The translations under genes and the position numbers were made by a program. From the NCBI GenBank assembly GCA_964459305.1, contig CAYWNA010000290.1:1-16148 (forward strand): DNA of 16,148 nt, read 5' to 3'. The first letter of the stretch is position 1. Each line of letters opens with the position of its first letter. This DNA comes from CAYWNA01 sp964459305 (GTDB taxonomy: Bacteria; Planctomycetota; Planctomycetia; Pirellulales; Pirellulaceae). Below the pieces are notes generated by a model. That model searched no databases and had not been told where the DNA came from. It was given only the letters and a program-made list of their open reading frames with translations. Positions 9,201-14,899 of this stretch are shown here, piece by piece.

Positions 9201-9616
9201 ATCGCAACGAGGTCGTTGGGGCCGATCTGGAATTCCTCGCACGGCGGACCGGCTGGTGGCGGATCTACTCACACGGCAAGGAGATTGCCGGCGACGACGC
9301 CTCGCTCCCGGCCGCGATGAGCTACGACGTGCAATTGACCGTCGACGAGACCGGCACCACGAAGACCTACAGTGTGGTGGTCGACGGTGCTCGGTTGGTC
9401 GACGCCGCACCGTTCGTCCCCGATGCGGGCGGGAGCCGATACGTGGCCATGAAAAACTACGGTTATGGTCCAGCCGACGGATACGCCTTCGACTACTTGA
9501 CGGTCCGCCTGCTCTCCGGGCCGCCCGCGCCGAAGGACCGCCCGAAGTTCCACGATGAGTTCGGGGGCCTCACGGACCGCGGCGGCAAGGCTCGTCCGGC
9601 CGCGTCGCGAACGTAG
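6278..9616 (+). CDS. Exported multidomain haem c protein related to the hydrazine synthase alpha subunit, with lectin-like C-terminus
   Basis: About 1112 residues. ATG 6278 is preferred over GTG 6269 because GGAG (6266-6269) lies 8 bases upstream of it, and it opens a clean signal peptide (MDQFTRRWMLIVGTACVAVA, cleavage near APAA at residues 25-28). A helical stretch follows (about 35-95), then a propeller with PD40-like repeats (DPDVRFDGKKVVFSN, DVDPIYLPDGRICFAST, AHPSLMPDGRILYDR). CIGCH at 587 and CVSCH at 640 are two haem c attachment sites, the second in the VQPVFDKHCVSCHD context of planctomycete cytochromes. Residues about 900-1090 form a jelly-roll-like domain. The overall plan resembles the HZS-alpha family, which is widespread in planctomycetes that do not perform anammox, so hydrazine synthesis is not implied. 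A periplasmic electron-transfer or oxidative role is the safest reading. Confidence 0.8.
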   Translation: MDQFTRRWMLIVGTACVAVAMAASAPAADLPGGEALRFAIEDLAETFGTRYPNGREYLNRLDGLQNRAAKASGPQAEALRAEFESLKRKALIANPLVSGQPILFVVRRQYTSDHHSTATLFQTGEVNTESFTGGGAIKTIHFGAGGEVKTWIELPGGIARDPDVRFDGKKVVFSNRNSVRDDYHVYEIDADGTGLVQLTFGSGLSDVDPIYLPDGRICFASTRDLKYCQCFRNAMVNLYVMEADGSNIRQIGRNDLPEAHPSLMPDGRILYDRWEYVDRHYGPSFGLWTMHPDGTRQALFYGNNAWSPGAIHDARMIPGTQRFVAVLGACHDRPWGAVAIIDRRRGLDGLDPLVKTWPADLRPFMPNERIFRRENDVYDPRQAQMSYSGHPSVSQIDRFKSLRPKYEDPYPLSEKYFLCSRMTGNGEQSGLFLLDVFGNEIMLHQEGPGCFDPMPIAGRPRPRAIPFGVDLAEENGTFYLADVYRGSGMETVPRGTIKTLRVIEAPPKRFWTVQAWGWDSQVSPAMNFNSTINKRILGDVPVEPDGSAYFRVPADKFLFFQALDADGMMVQSMRSGTTVRPGETIGCIGCHEDRLSTRRPASGTTPMALGRPPSELKPWYGPTREFNYLSEVQPVFDKHCVSCHDYGKEAGDDLNLASDLGLLFNTSYLELRRKSSLRWFPEPAGAGKRLVKVVDDGPPEVLPTYAWGSHRSKLVDLIRSEHYDVQLDRESIDRIVTWIDVNAPYYGSYASAYRDNQFGRSPLEPTQLARLRNLTGIPLDSGRMGAELTGSPVSFNRPELSPCLAKLKDKNSPEYKEALAIIRVGKQTLASRPRADMPGFRPVCEHDLIRQAKHEFQARMETESRSALLRGKKHYEKAARLEQSKTLLAQSQSGRLVAPNGIRYVDLTGSLGKVVVVQKTLRIDHTAASGGAKTVGLDNDFRELAGKKYAIAARFVFNDVANPRGWNAIRLDEANRNEVVGADLEFLARRTGWWRIYSHGKEIAGDDASLPAAMSYDVQLTVDETGTTKTYSVVVDGARLVDAAPFVPDAGGSRYVAMKNYGYGPADGYAFDYLTVRLLSGPPAPKDRPKFHDEFGGLTDRGGKARPAASRT

Positions 9617-9759
9617 CTGGCCAACGCGATGCCAACACATCGCTACAGGGAAATGACGTGGGGATCTCTGTTTCCACGAATGTGACGTTTCGTTAAACTC
9701 GGTAAGGAATCCTGTTTTGCCGACATCCAGTCGGCCAGAAAACGTTGGCCGTCACAGAT

Positions 9760-10167
9760 ATGCTTTCACTCGACGACGCTCGCTGGACGACTCTTGCGCA
9801 CGCATACGGTGATTGCGACGATGCGATCCAGTGGTTGCGTGGATTGCATGACAGCGGCTCCGACCCGTCTACCCACATTCGGACTTTCGACTTTTGGGGT
9901 TCACTCTGCCATCAGGGCGGCGTTTGTACGGCGACATATGCCGCGATTCCTCACATCGTGGCAGTGATTGGCAACCTGCCGGCGGATAATCGCTGGCGAT
10001 TAGAACTTCTTTTTCGACTGCAATCTGAATCCACTCGCGGGGCAGTGACGACCAACATGGGTTTTACGCAAGGTCGCTTCGCGATCACCTTCGCTCTTTG
10101 GCAACGCTCGCTCGCATTGGTACAATCTCTCGTAACACAGAGTCACCCGCTTCGTTCATGGCGGTGA
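9760..10167 (+). pseudogene. Truncated HAYG-type conserved hypothetical protein
   Basis: Residues 1-87 from ATG 9760 (LSLDDARWTTLAHAYGD, DFWGSLCHQGGVCTATYAAI, PHIVAVIGNLP) match a bacterial hypothetical family I remember with the pattern W-x-x-L-x-HAYG ... L-W-x-x-LCHQG-x-V-x-x-A-S-Y-A-A-(V/I)-PH. The usual length is about two to three times this. From about base 10021 the frame continues to the TGA at 10165-10167 but loses that character (SESTRGAVTTNMGF...), and a promoter-like sequence lies inside this part. I read it as a gene cut at about 10021, with unrelated DNA behind it. There is no clear ribosome-binding site. The function of the family is unknown to me. Confidence 0.5.
10098..10126 (+). 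promoter_or_regulatory. Sigma70-like promoter upstream of the Doc remnant
   Basis: TTGGCA (10098-10103), 17-base spacer, TACAAT (10121-10126), close to consensus. It lies 78 bases before ATG 10205 and inside the non-homologous 3' part of the preceding truncated frame. Confidence 0.5.
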
Positions 10168-10204
10168 CGTAGAAGAACCGAGAACTCTACCGGCGGTTGA
10201 GCTG

Positions 10205-10549
10205 ATGCGGTACCTAACGCTTGGCGAGGTTCTCGATCTTCATCGCCGCGTCATTGAACAGTCTGGCGGCGCGGATGGCGTGCGCGATTTGGGCGGTGTC
10301 GAATCCGCCGTTGCCCAGCCGCAGATGACATTCGACGGTGATGAACTTTATCCAAACATCGAGTCCAAAGCGACCGCGTTGTGCTTCTCGCTCGTTATGA
10401 ATCATCCGTTCGTGGGGCGATGCGTGCAAACGATCGCCGATACTAATGAAACGCGTCCCTTCGCAGAAATCTCACGATGGTTGACCGTCTTGGCAGCACG
10501 GACGGGTCACACAACAGCAGGTTGTGTGAACCCGTGGCGGCGATCGTGA
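10205..10549 (+). pseudogene. Doc/Fic-type toxin truncated at its active-site motif
   Basis: Residues 1-70 (MRYLTLGEVLDLHRRVIEQS, GGADGVRDLGGVESAVAQPQ, LYPNIESKATALCFSLVMNH, PFV) are a textbook Doc N-terminus. The family continues H-P-F-x-D/E-G-N-K-R-x-G-H, which holds the phosphotransfer histidine's partners. Here the sequence changes at base 10415 to GRCVQTIADTNETRP and never returns, so the anion-binding loop GNKR and the C-terminal helices are absent. The toxin should be inactive. A Phd-like antitoxin would be expected just upstream, but only about 80 bases separate the promoter from ATG 10205, and they hold no antitoxin frame. The pair has therefore lost both its antitoxin and the toxin's 3' half. 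Confidence 0.7.
10502..10535. repeat. Long hairpin, 14-bp stem with one bulged base
   Basis: ACGGGTCACACAAC (10502-10515), loop AGCAG, GTTGTGTGAACCCGT (10521-10535); the right arm has one extra A. No T-run follows. It sits in the non-homologous tail of the truncated Doc gene. It could be an element end, a REP-like unit or a factor-dependent terminator. Confidence 0.6.
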
Positions 10550-10616
10550 TCGCGCGTTTGGCCATCTCTGGGCGTGATTCACCAACCGCTACGCTTTCGT
10601 TTCAGCGAGGTACGCA

Positions 10617-12242
10617 ATGATGTTCGGTGACTCACGTGGATTGTGGATGGGCTTGACGCTGGCTCTCGTTTTGCTTCTGGCGGCGGGGGCGGCTTTTGCG
10701 AGAGGCGACGACCGGCAGGCGGGGCAACTCCGTATTGGCTGGGCCTCGGCCGACTTGACGCCCGACGGGCTCGTCGTCATCGCTGGCTCCTCGCGAGCGC
10801 GGGTTTCCGAAGGTGTTTTGGACCCCGTCACCGCGACCGCGCTGGCCATCGACTCGGTTCGGGAGGGCAAGCCGGTCGGCATGGTCATCATGGTCTCCTG
10901 CGATTTGCTCGTCATCACCGACGCGTTGCGCGACCGGGTGCGGGAAATGGTGAAGCAGTCGCTGCCGGAAATCGACCCGAACAACGTGGTCCTCAACGCG
11001 ACGCACACCCACACCGCGCCGTCGACATTCACCGACCCCGAGATGGCCAAGAGACTTGGCCGGTTCGGTCTGGACGTTCCGGTCGCCTGGTCGGCTTGGG
11101 GCATGGATCTGGGGGCGATGCCGCCGCCGGATTACCTGGAATTCGCCGGCAAGCGAATTGCCCAGGCCATCGAGCAGGCCTGGAAGGGCCGCAGGCCCGG
11201 CGGAGTGAGTTTCGGCTTGGGGCACGCCGTGGTCGGGCACAATCGCCTGACGGCCTACGCCGACGGCCGGTCGAAAATGTACGGCAGCACCGAACGCCCC
11301 GACTTCAGCCACGTGGAAGGATACGAAGACCACTCGGTTAACCTGCTGTATACGTGGAACGCCGACCGCAAGCTGACCGGCGTGGTGGTGAACGTTGCCG
11401 TGCCCTCGCAGGCGGGCGGCGGCTCCCGCGTCTCCGCCGATTTCTGGCACGAAACCCGAAACGAGCTTCGTAGCCGCCTGGGCGAAGGCCTCTTCGTCCT
11501 CCCGCAGTGCTCGGCGGCCGGCGATCAGTCGCCAAGCGTTCTCGTGGACAAGAAGGCCGAAGCTCGCATGCAGCGACTCACCGGGCGGAGCCGGCGCGGG
11601 CAGATCGCTGTGCGCATTGCCGATGCCGTCACGTCCGTGCTGGTGGTCGCGGAGAAGAACATCGACTGGAATCCGGTGTTCGCGCATCGCGTGGAACAAG
11701 TGGAGCTCAGCCGCCGACGATTGAGCGAAGAGGACATGAAAACGCCTAGAAGAACGCCCCATCGCCCTCAGCTCGAGACGGTGGATCAGGCGTTCGAGCG
11801 GCTGCGGGAGGAATACCGGACGATGCGCAGCGAGATCGAGGCGCATCTGGAACTCAAGCAGAAGCGAGGCTGGTTTAACGGTATCACGGCGGTCTATTGG
11901 AGGATGCGACGGGCGTCACGAGTGCTCGATCGCTTCGAGCTACAAAAGACGCAGCCCACCATGCCCGTCGAGGTCCACCTGATCCGGCTTGGCGACATGG
12001 CGATCGTCACCAACCGCTTCGAGCTGTACCTGGATTTCGGCACCCGGATCAAGGCCCGCAGCAAGGCCGTGCAGACGTTCGTGGTTCAGCTTGCCGGTCA
12101 AGCTAGTTACTTGCCGACCGAGCGGTCGGTGGCCGGAGGCGCCTACGGGGCGGTTCCCGAGAGCACGGAAGTGGGCCTCGAGGGCGGTCGCGAGCTGGTC
12201 GAACGAACCCTTGAATTGATCGACTCGCTTTGGGGGGAGTAA
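10617..12242 (+). CDS. Secreted neutral/alkaline ceramidase-like hydrolase
   Basis: 541 residues. ATG 10617 has GAGG at 10607-10610 and opens a signal peptide or anchor (GLTLALVLLLAAGAAFA, cleavage after residue 28). The ceramidase N-terminal domain (PF04734 type) begins LRIGWASADLTPDG. It contains the metal-binding motif NATHTHTAPS with H130 and H132, a VGHNR element, and CSAAGDQSP at 298-306, which matches the family's active-site region. Family members are zinc amidases that cut ceramide; many bacterial homologues have unknown substrates. The protein is shorter than eukaryotic neutral ceramidases and has a charged helical insert around 365-430 (VDQAFERLREEYRTMRSEIE). It ends RELVERTLELIDSLWGE. 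A hairpin follows the stop. It is likely exported and may scavenge lipids or related amides. Confidence 0.8.
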   Translation: MMFGDSRGLWMGLTLALVLLLAAGAAFARGDDRQAGQLRIGWASADLTPDGLVVIAGSSRARVSEGVLDPVTATALAIDSVREGKPVGMVIMVSCDLLVITDALRDRVREMVKQSLPEIDPNNVVLNATHTHTAPSTFTDPEMAKRLGRFGLDVPVAWSAWGMDLGAMPPPDYLEFAGKRIAQAIEQAWKGRRPGGVSFGLGHAVVGHNRLTAYADGRSKMYGSTERPDFSHVEGYEDHSVNLLYTWNADRKLTGVVVNVAVPSQAGGGSRVSADFWHETRNELRSRLGEGLFVLPQCSAAGDQSPSVLVDKKAEARMQRLTGRSRRGQIAVRIADAVTSVLVVAEKNIDWNPVFAHRVEQVELSRRRLSEEDMKTPRRTPHRPQLETVDQAFERLREEYRTMRSEIEAHLELKQKRGWFNGITAVYWRMRRASRVLDRFELQKTQPTMPVEVHLIRLGDMAIVTNRFELYLDFGTRIKARSKAVQTFVVQLAGQASYLPTERSVAGGAYGAVPESTEVGLEGGRELVERTLELIDSLWGE

Positions 12243-12256
12243 AGGCCGGGACAAAC

Positions 12257-12281
12257 GAGTATCGCCGGGCCGGCGATACTC
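12257..12281 (+). terminator. Perfect hairpin after the ceramidase-like gene
   Basis: GAGTATCGCC (12257-12266), loop GGGCC, GGCGATACTC (12272-12281), starting 14 bases after the stop. The 10-bp GC-containing stem is terminator-like, but there is no T-run. Confidence 0.55.
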
Positions 12282-12541
12282 TGATATCCAACAGCGAGAC
12301 ATGCGTCATGCCGGCATTCCGTTAGCGGGTAGACCTTCCAGGGTGTTCCCGATATCTGTGAACGGTCACGGAACAGGTATGGCGCGCCGTCGCCCTGGAG
12401 GAGACCTGGCAGATCCCGTTGACGCATTTCCACGCGGGCATCGACGTGCCGGGCCGAAAGGCAAGATTATCAAACTTGAAACAAGAAACGACCACCCCAG
12501 GCCCTTACTTCTGCAAAGGCTGCGAGCTTACGGCAGGCAAC
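12282..12541. other. Gene-poor gap with a possible coding scar
   Basis: There is no convincing gene. Frame 2 from 12371 reads EQVWRAVALEETWQIPLTHF then HAGIDVPGRK, which looks protein-like, but it is preceded by a TGA at 12359-12361, has no start and soon loses character. It may be a remnant of an unknown gene. Confidence 0.35.
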
Positions 12542-12967
12542 TCAGTCACGACTAACCGTCTTCCTTTCAATCCAGTTCACGAAACGGCAATTTGCTTCCA
12601 CAAATACGAAGGCGACCAAACCCATTCCAGACCCAAATGAGAACACCATCAGACATACAATTGGGTCTCGAACTTCCCGTGGGTAACGTTCTAGCACGAT
12701 TCCTGCGACTACAATAAACAACAGACAACACGCCCCTCCTCCAGCAGCGCTCATTTGCCAAGCCTCCGATGGAACCACCACCCTAAGGATAAGAACGAGC
12801 ACGATCAGAAGACCGAGGGCGATCAAGTACTGTAAGGCGTAGCCCTGGGGTTGCACCGACCGTGCTATCATGTTCCCAATTCCATAATAGACGGATACCA
12901 CCGCCATCCATATCAGCAGCTTCCTCAAGCTGAACTGAAATCTAGGCTTTCGGCGTTCTTCAGGCAT
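12542..12967 (-). CDS. Small membrane protein with planctomycete-type FQFSLRKLL N-terminus
   Basis: 141 residues, read from ATG 12967 to TGA 12542. The N-terminus (PRFQFSLRKLLIWMAVVSV) has the short basic F-x-F-S-L-R-x-L-L motif followed by a hydrophobic helix, seen on many small planctomycete membrane proteins. Three further hydrophobic segments follow (QYLIALGLLIVLVLILRVVV, ACCLLFIVVAGIVL, IVCLMVFSFGSGMGLVAFVF), so four membrane helices are likely, with a short basic C-terminus. There is no catalytic motif and no known function. It is convergent with the ceramidase-like gene and appears to be transcribed alone. No clear ribosome-binding site precedes the ATG, as is common in this phylum. 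Confidence 0.65.
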   Translation of the reverse strand: MPEERRKPRFQFSLRKLLIWMAVVSVYYGIGNMIARSVQPQGYALQYLIALGLLIVLVLILRVVVPSEAWQMSAAGGGACCLLFIVVAGIVLERYPREVRDPIVCLMVFSFGSGMGLVAFVFVEANCRFVNWIERKTVSRD

Positions 12968-13082
12968 GGCACTATTCAGTGTATCTGGGGCAGGAGAGTC
13001 ATCAATGGGAGGCTAGAATACTGTGCTTCAAAGTAGGGTAGACCCTCGCAGAGACATCGCAGTGTACGGTTCGGCTAGTCGA

Positions 13083-13149
13083 GTAGGGCCGGTTCCTACC
13101 GGCCGGGCCCTTGATCGTCATTTCATCGGCCGGTGGGAACTGGCCCTAC
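13083..13149. repeat. REP-like palindromic element, 23-bp stem with two G-U-compatible positions
   Basis: The left arm, 13083-13105 (GTAGGGCCGGTTCCTACCGG, then CCG), pairs with 13127-13149 (CGGCCGGTGGGAACTGGCCC, then TAC) over 23 positions with a 21-base loop. The only two mismatches pair as G-U in RNA. It is intergenic and fits a dispersed palindromic repeat or a structured RNA. Confidence 0.75.
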
Positions 13150-13199
13150 GCTTGCTGTCAGGTCTAACCGCGATGCTTCACAGCAGAGAACAGGCTCAA

Positions 13200-13225
13200 A
13201 GCTGACCGCTGATCGCTTACAGCTT
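13200..13225. repeat. 26-bp dispersed repeat, copy 1
   Basis: AGCTGACCGCTGATCGCTTA then CAGCTT. It matches 14537-14562 with 2 mismatches. Both copies lie just past the 3' end of a minus-strand gene. Confidence 0.6.
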
Positions 13226-13280
13226 ACACGCGGAGCATGATTCCGATTTACGTCTGGCCGATTGTGGAATCAACGAAGGT

Positions 13281-13547
13281 TTAGGCCGTTGGGCGTTTCG
13301 CCGATTGCGAGAAGAAAGCCAGATCGTTTTGGCTGGCTAGGCCGTGGTCAAGTAGCTGCTTTTGGATAGACACGACATCGGCGTCGCGCACAGGTGCGGA
13401 TTTGTCGCGATCCGCCAGAACAATGAGCGTTTTCGATTCGGGATGTTCGTAGACGAGCCGATGTTGCTCGACGAGCTGGCGTTGAAAACCTAAACCATGA
13501 AGAAAGCGATCCAAGTCGCCATAATTTATCCGATTGGGAGACCTCAA
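13281..13547 (-). CDS. Small HicA-like paralogue, third of the tandem array
   Basis: 88 residues if read from TTG 13547, to TAA 13281. The core NRINYGDLDRFLHGLGF ... HRLVYEHP ... LIVLADRDKSAPVRDADVVS, IQKQLLDHG aligns by eye with the two genes before it: R-(I/V)-x-Y, L-x-x-L-x-F, (A/V)-Y-(R/E)-H, L-x-A, D-(V/I)-(V/L)-S-(I/V), L-x-x-x-G. The TTG lies one base after the TGA of the preceding gene, so re-initiation is likely. There is no ATG alternative that keeps the core. The helix-strand-strand-helix order recalls HicA mRNA-interferase folds, but HicA's G-S-H motif is absent and only the Y-x-H position is shared. This copy is the most diverged C-terminally (LAFFSQSAKRPTA). Function unknown. 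Confidence 0.65.
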   Translation of the reverse strand: MRSPNRINYGDLDRFLHGLGFQRQLVEQHRLVYEHPESKTLIVLADRDKSAPVRDADVVSIQKQLLDHGLASQNDLAFFSQSAKRPTA

Positions 13548-13548
13548 T

Positions 13549-13797
13549 TCACGCCACGTTCGCGATCATTCGTTCAAATTGCTGTTCGTCCATAATCCCA
13601 TTATCCGCAAGATGCCGACGAATGGATAGTATGTCCGGTTCGCGTGCTAATTGATTTGACTTGCGATCGGCCAGAAGAGTGATTGTGTCGGTCACCTCGT
13701 GGCGGTAAGCCTTCCATTTCTCCTTCGTCGGTACGTCCTGGAAACTCAGGTCCAAGAGCACTTGCCGCAGCCGTCCGTAAGTTATCCGTTCAGTCAT
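13549..13797 (-). CDS. Small HicA-like paralogue, second of the tandem array
   Basis: 82 residues from ATG 13797 to TGA 13549. It reads MTERITYGRLRQVLLDLSFQ, KWKAYRHEVTDTITLLADRK, REPDILSIRRHLADNGIMDE, QQFERMI. It shares the start (S/T-(D/E)-R-(V/I)-TY), the Y-R-H strand and the D-(I/V)-LS-(I/V)-R-x-HLA-x-x-G-(L/I)-(L/M)-DE-x-x-FE end with the first gene of the array, more than with the third. It begins 9 bases after the stop of the first gene, behind only a weak AGG (13800-13802), so it probably depends on translational coupling. No partner antitoxin of HicB type is visible. It could be a small regulatory or RNA-binding protein. Confidence 0.7.
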   Translation of the reverse strand: MTERITYGRLRQVLLDLSFQDVPTKEKWKAYRHEVTDTITLLADRKSNQLAREPDILSIRRHLADNGIMDEQQFERMIANVA

Positions 13798-13806
13798 GGA
13801 CCTGGT

Positions 13807-14097
13807 TCAGGTCTGATCTGCAAAAGAGTATTCCTTCACAAGTTCTTCGAACTTGTCTTCGTCCAGCAGCCCTCGATGAGCCAAGTGGGTGCGAACCGAG
13901 AGCACGTCGGCCGCGAGGGCCGGCTGGTCATCCTTGGCCGGAAGCGACAAAGTTGTTCCTGAACTTGCGTGCCGGTAGACAACACATGATTTGGGTTTAG
14001 GCGGCTGGATGACACGTTCAACGTCCTGTTTCTGCCAGGTGAATCCCAGGCGAGTCAGCAATTCATGGATCGCACAGTACGTTACGCGGTCGCTCAT
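13807..14097 (-). CDS. Small HicA-like paralogue, first of the tandem array
   Basis: 96 residues from ATG 14097 to TGA 13807. The start is fixed by a perfect AGGAGG (14106-14111, 8-base spacing) and by homology to MTERITY of the next gene; the longer open frame upstream is a shadow of the DUF4365-like gene. Sequence: MSDRVTYCAIHELLTRLGFT, then a Pro/Lys-rich insert (VIQPPKPKS) missing from the other two, CVVYRHASSGTTLSLPA, AADVLSVRTHLAHRGLLDED, KFEELV. Its ATG overlaps the upstream stop as ATGA, and it is followed 9 bases later by its paralogue. A fold related to HicA or a double-stranded-RNA-binding domain is my inference from the alpha-beta-beta-alpha pattern. There is no experimental function that I know of. 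Confidence 0.75.
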   Translation of the reverse strand: MSDRVTYCAIHELLTRLGFTWQKQDVERVIQPPKPKSCVVYRHASSGTTLSLPAKDDQPALAADVLSVRTHLAHRGLLDEDKFEELVKEYSFADQT

Positions 14098-14405
14098 CGG
14101 ACTTTCCTCCTGCGGTCTGCTATGTCCAGCGAAATTTGACGAAACCGGTCGATGGCCCGCACCGTCAAGACATTGGAGACGGGCAGATGCAAGGAAACAG
14201 ACTTTCGTTGCCCTGAGAGTAGGCGTGCGTGAGAATCGACATAGGGTTGCAGATGAAGCCAATACCCGCGATCTCTTGCGGCGTCATACTGCACGAGGAC
14301 GAGGGGTATTCTTGCGTTACCAGGTTTGGCAAGGTCGATGAAGAGCAACCATTCAATTTCCGGAGCAATCCACCCTGCGTCACCCTCGCCCCTGTGCCGC
14401 AGCAA
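14094..14405 (-). CDS. DUF4365-like C-terminal segment, probably N-terminally truncated
   Basis: The minus-strand frame is open from after TGA 14450-14448 to TGA 14094-14096. The first usable start is TTG 14405, giving 103 residues. IPLVLVQYDAARDRGYWLHL, then QPYVDS, VSLHLPVSNVLTVRAIDRFR match the C-terminal half of DUF4365: a strand ending in Y-D, then YWL-x-x-Q, then a (V/L)-x-(L/I)-P-x-x-N-x-(V/L) strand and a final helix. The DUF4365 fold is PD-(D/E)XK nuclease-like; the N-terminal part with the acidic/Gln-x-Lys residues is missing, so catalysis is unlikely unless the protein never needed it. It overlaps the next gene by four bases (ATGA). The region just upstream contains REP-like DNA, which may mark the truncation point. 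Confidence 0.55.
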   Translation of the reverse strand: MLRHRGEGDAGWIAPEIEWLLFIDLAKPGNARIPLVLVQYDAARDRGYWLHLQPYVDSHARLLSGQRKSVSLHLPVSNVLTVRAIDRFRQISLDIADRRRKVR

Positions 14406-14576
14406 AATCAGGCCGGATCGAGGAGCGCAGCGACGTTGCTCTGGCAGTCAGAGGGCCGCTTCACCAAGGCAACAGGTTGCCGGAACGGCGCTTCGCTTGG
14501 TCCGGCCTACAATCTGGTAAGCGAAAACGGGCTATGAGCTGACCCCTGATCGCTGACAGCTTTCACTCTGAGGACA
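14406..14576. other. Non-coding stretch with REP-like hairpin and repeat copy
   Basis: No gene seen. GCCGGA (14479-14484) pairs with TCCGGC (14501-14506) around a loop containing CGCTTCGCTTGG. This arrangement, ending CCGGCCTAC, resembles dispersed repeats I associate with planctomycete intergenic DNA. The 26-bp repeat copy 2 follows. Confidence 0.45.
14537..14562. repeat. 26-bp dispersed repeat, copy 2
   Basis: AGCTGACCCCTGATCGCTGA then CAGCTT. It differs from 13200-13225 at 2 positions. It lies 15 bases from the end of the minus-strand gene at 14577. Confidence 0.6.
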
Positions 14577-14870
14577 TCACAATTCGCGCGTCGGTGGCTC
14601 CTCGGCAGTTTCTACGTAACCAACAACTTCAGCGGTCACACCGACCGAAGTGTGTCCCGGCGCAAGCTCCTTCGAGCCGATGCGAATTTCAACTAGGAGC
14701 CCCGGCACGATCTTGAAACCCCAAATGTCCGATGGCACGATCTGACGGTACAATGTTCCGATGAGGAAGGGTGGATCTTCGCCAGATCCGTCGATGCTTT
14801 TGCCGGGGTGAAAGTCGTAGAGGGAGGGTACAAGTGGCAGCCTTTGCTCCGCAAACCTAGTCGATTCCAA
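14577..14870 (-). CDS. Small protein of unknown function, possibly 5'-truncated
   Basis: The frame opens directly after a TGA (14871-14873). The first possible start is TTG 14870, giving 97 residues with no Shine-Dalgarno sequence. The second half is the most protein-like: IVPSDIWGFKIVPGLLVEIR, GSKELAPGHTSVGVTAEVVG, YVETAEEPPTREL. The alternating hydrophobics suggest a small beta-rich domain. I do not recognise the family, and there is no signal peptide or membrane segment. It is divergent from the methyltransferase/propeller gene, whose start is only 29 bases away, so either the two share a compact promoter region or this gene lost its 5' end when the neighbour arrived. Confidence 0.5.
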   Translation of the reverse strand: MESTRFAEQRLPLVPSLYDFHPGKSIDGSGEDPPFLIGTLYRQIVPSDIWGFKIVPGLLVEIRIGSKELAPGHTSVGVTAEVVGYVETAEEPPTREL

Positions 14871-14888
14871 TCAATGTTAATACTAAAC

Positions 14889-14893
14889 GGAGG
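14889..14893 (+). promoter_or_regulatory. Ribosome-binding site that decides a GTG start
   Basis: GGAGG lies 6 bases before GTG 14900. No ATG in this frame would keep the signal peptide. Confidence 0.7.
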
Positions 14894-14899
14894 CAGAAA

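Larger units (their letters stand above)
12968..13280. other. Non-coding stretch with repeats
   Basis: I see no supportable gene. The stretch holds the 23-bp-stem element at 13083-13149, the 26-bp repeat copy at 13200-13225 and a short inverted repeat, TGATTCC/GGAATCA (13238-13244 with 13266-13272), which lies 8 bases past the end of the minus-strand operon and may act as its terminator. Confidence 0.6.

Noticed and set aside
10632..11846. 404-codon minus-strand open frame
   Set aside because: Shadow of the ceramidase-like gene. His/Arg-rich low-quality sequence with no motif.
13807..14262. Longer start for the first array gene
   Set aside because: The extra 55 residues overlap the DUF4365-like gene in another frame. 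AGGAGG and homology fix the start at 14097.
13083..14562. CRISPR array
   Set aside because: The repeats are two copies of a 26-mer and one palindrome, with genes between them. There is no regular repeat-spacer pattern and there are no cas genes.
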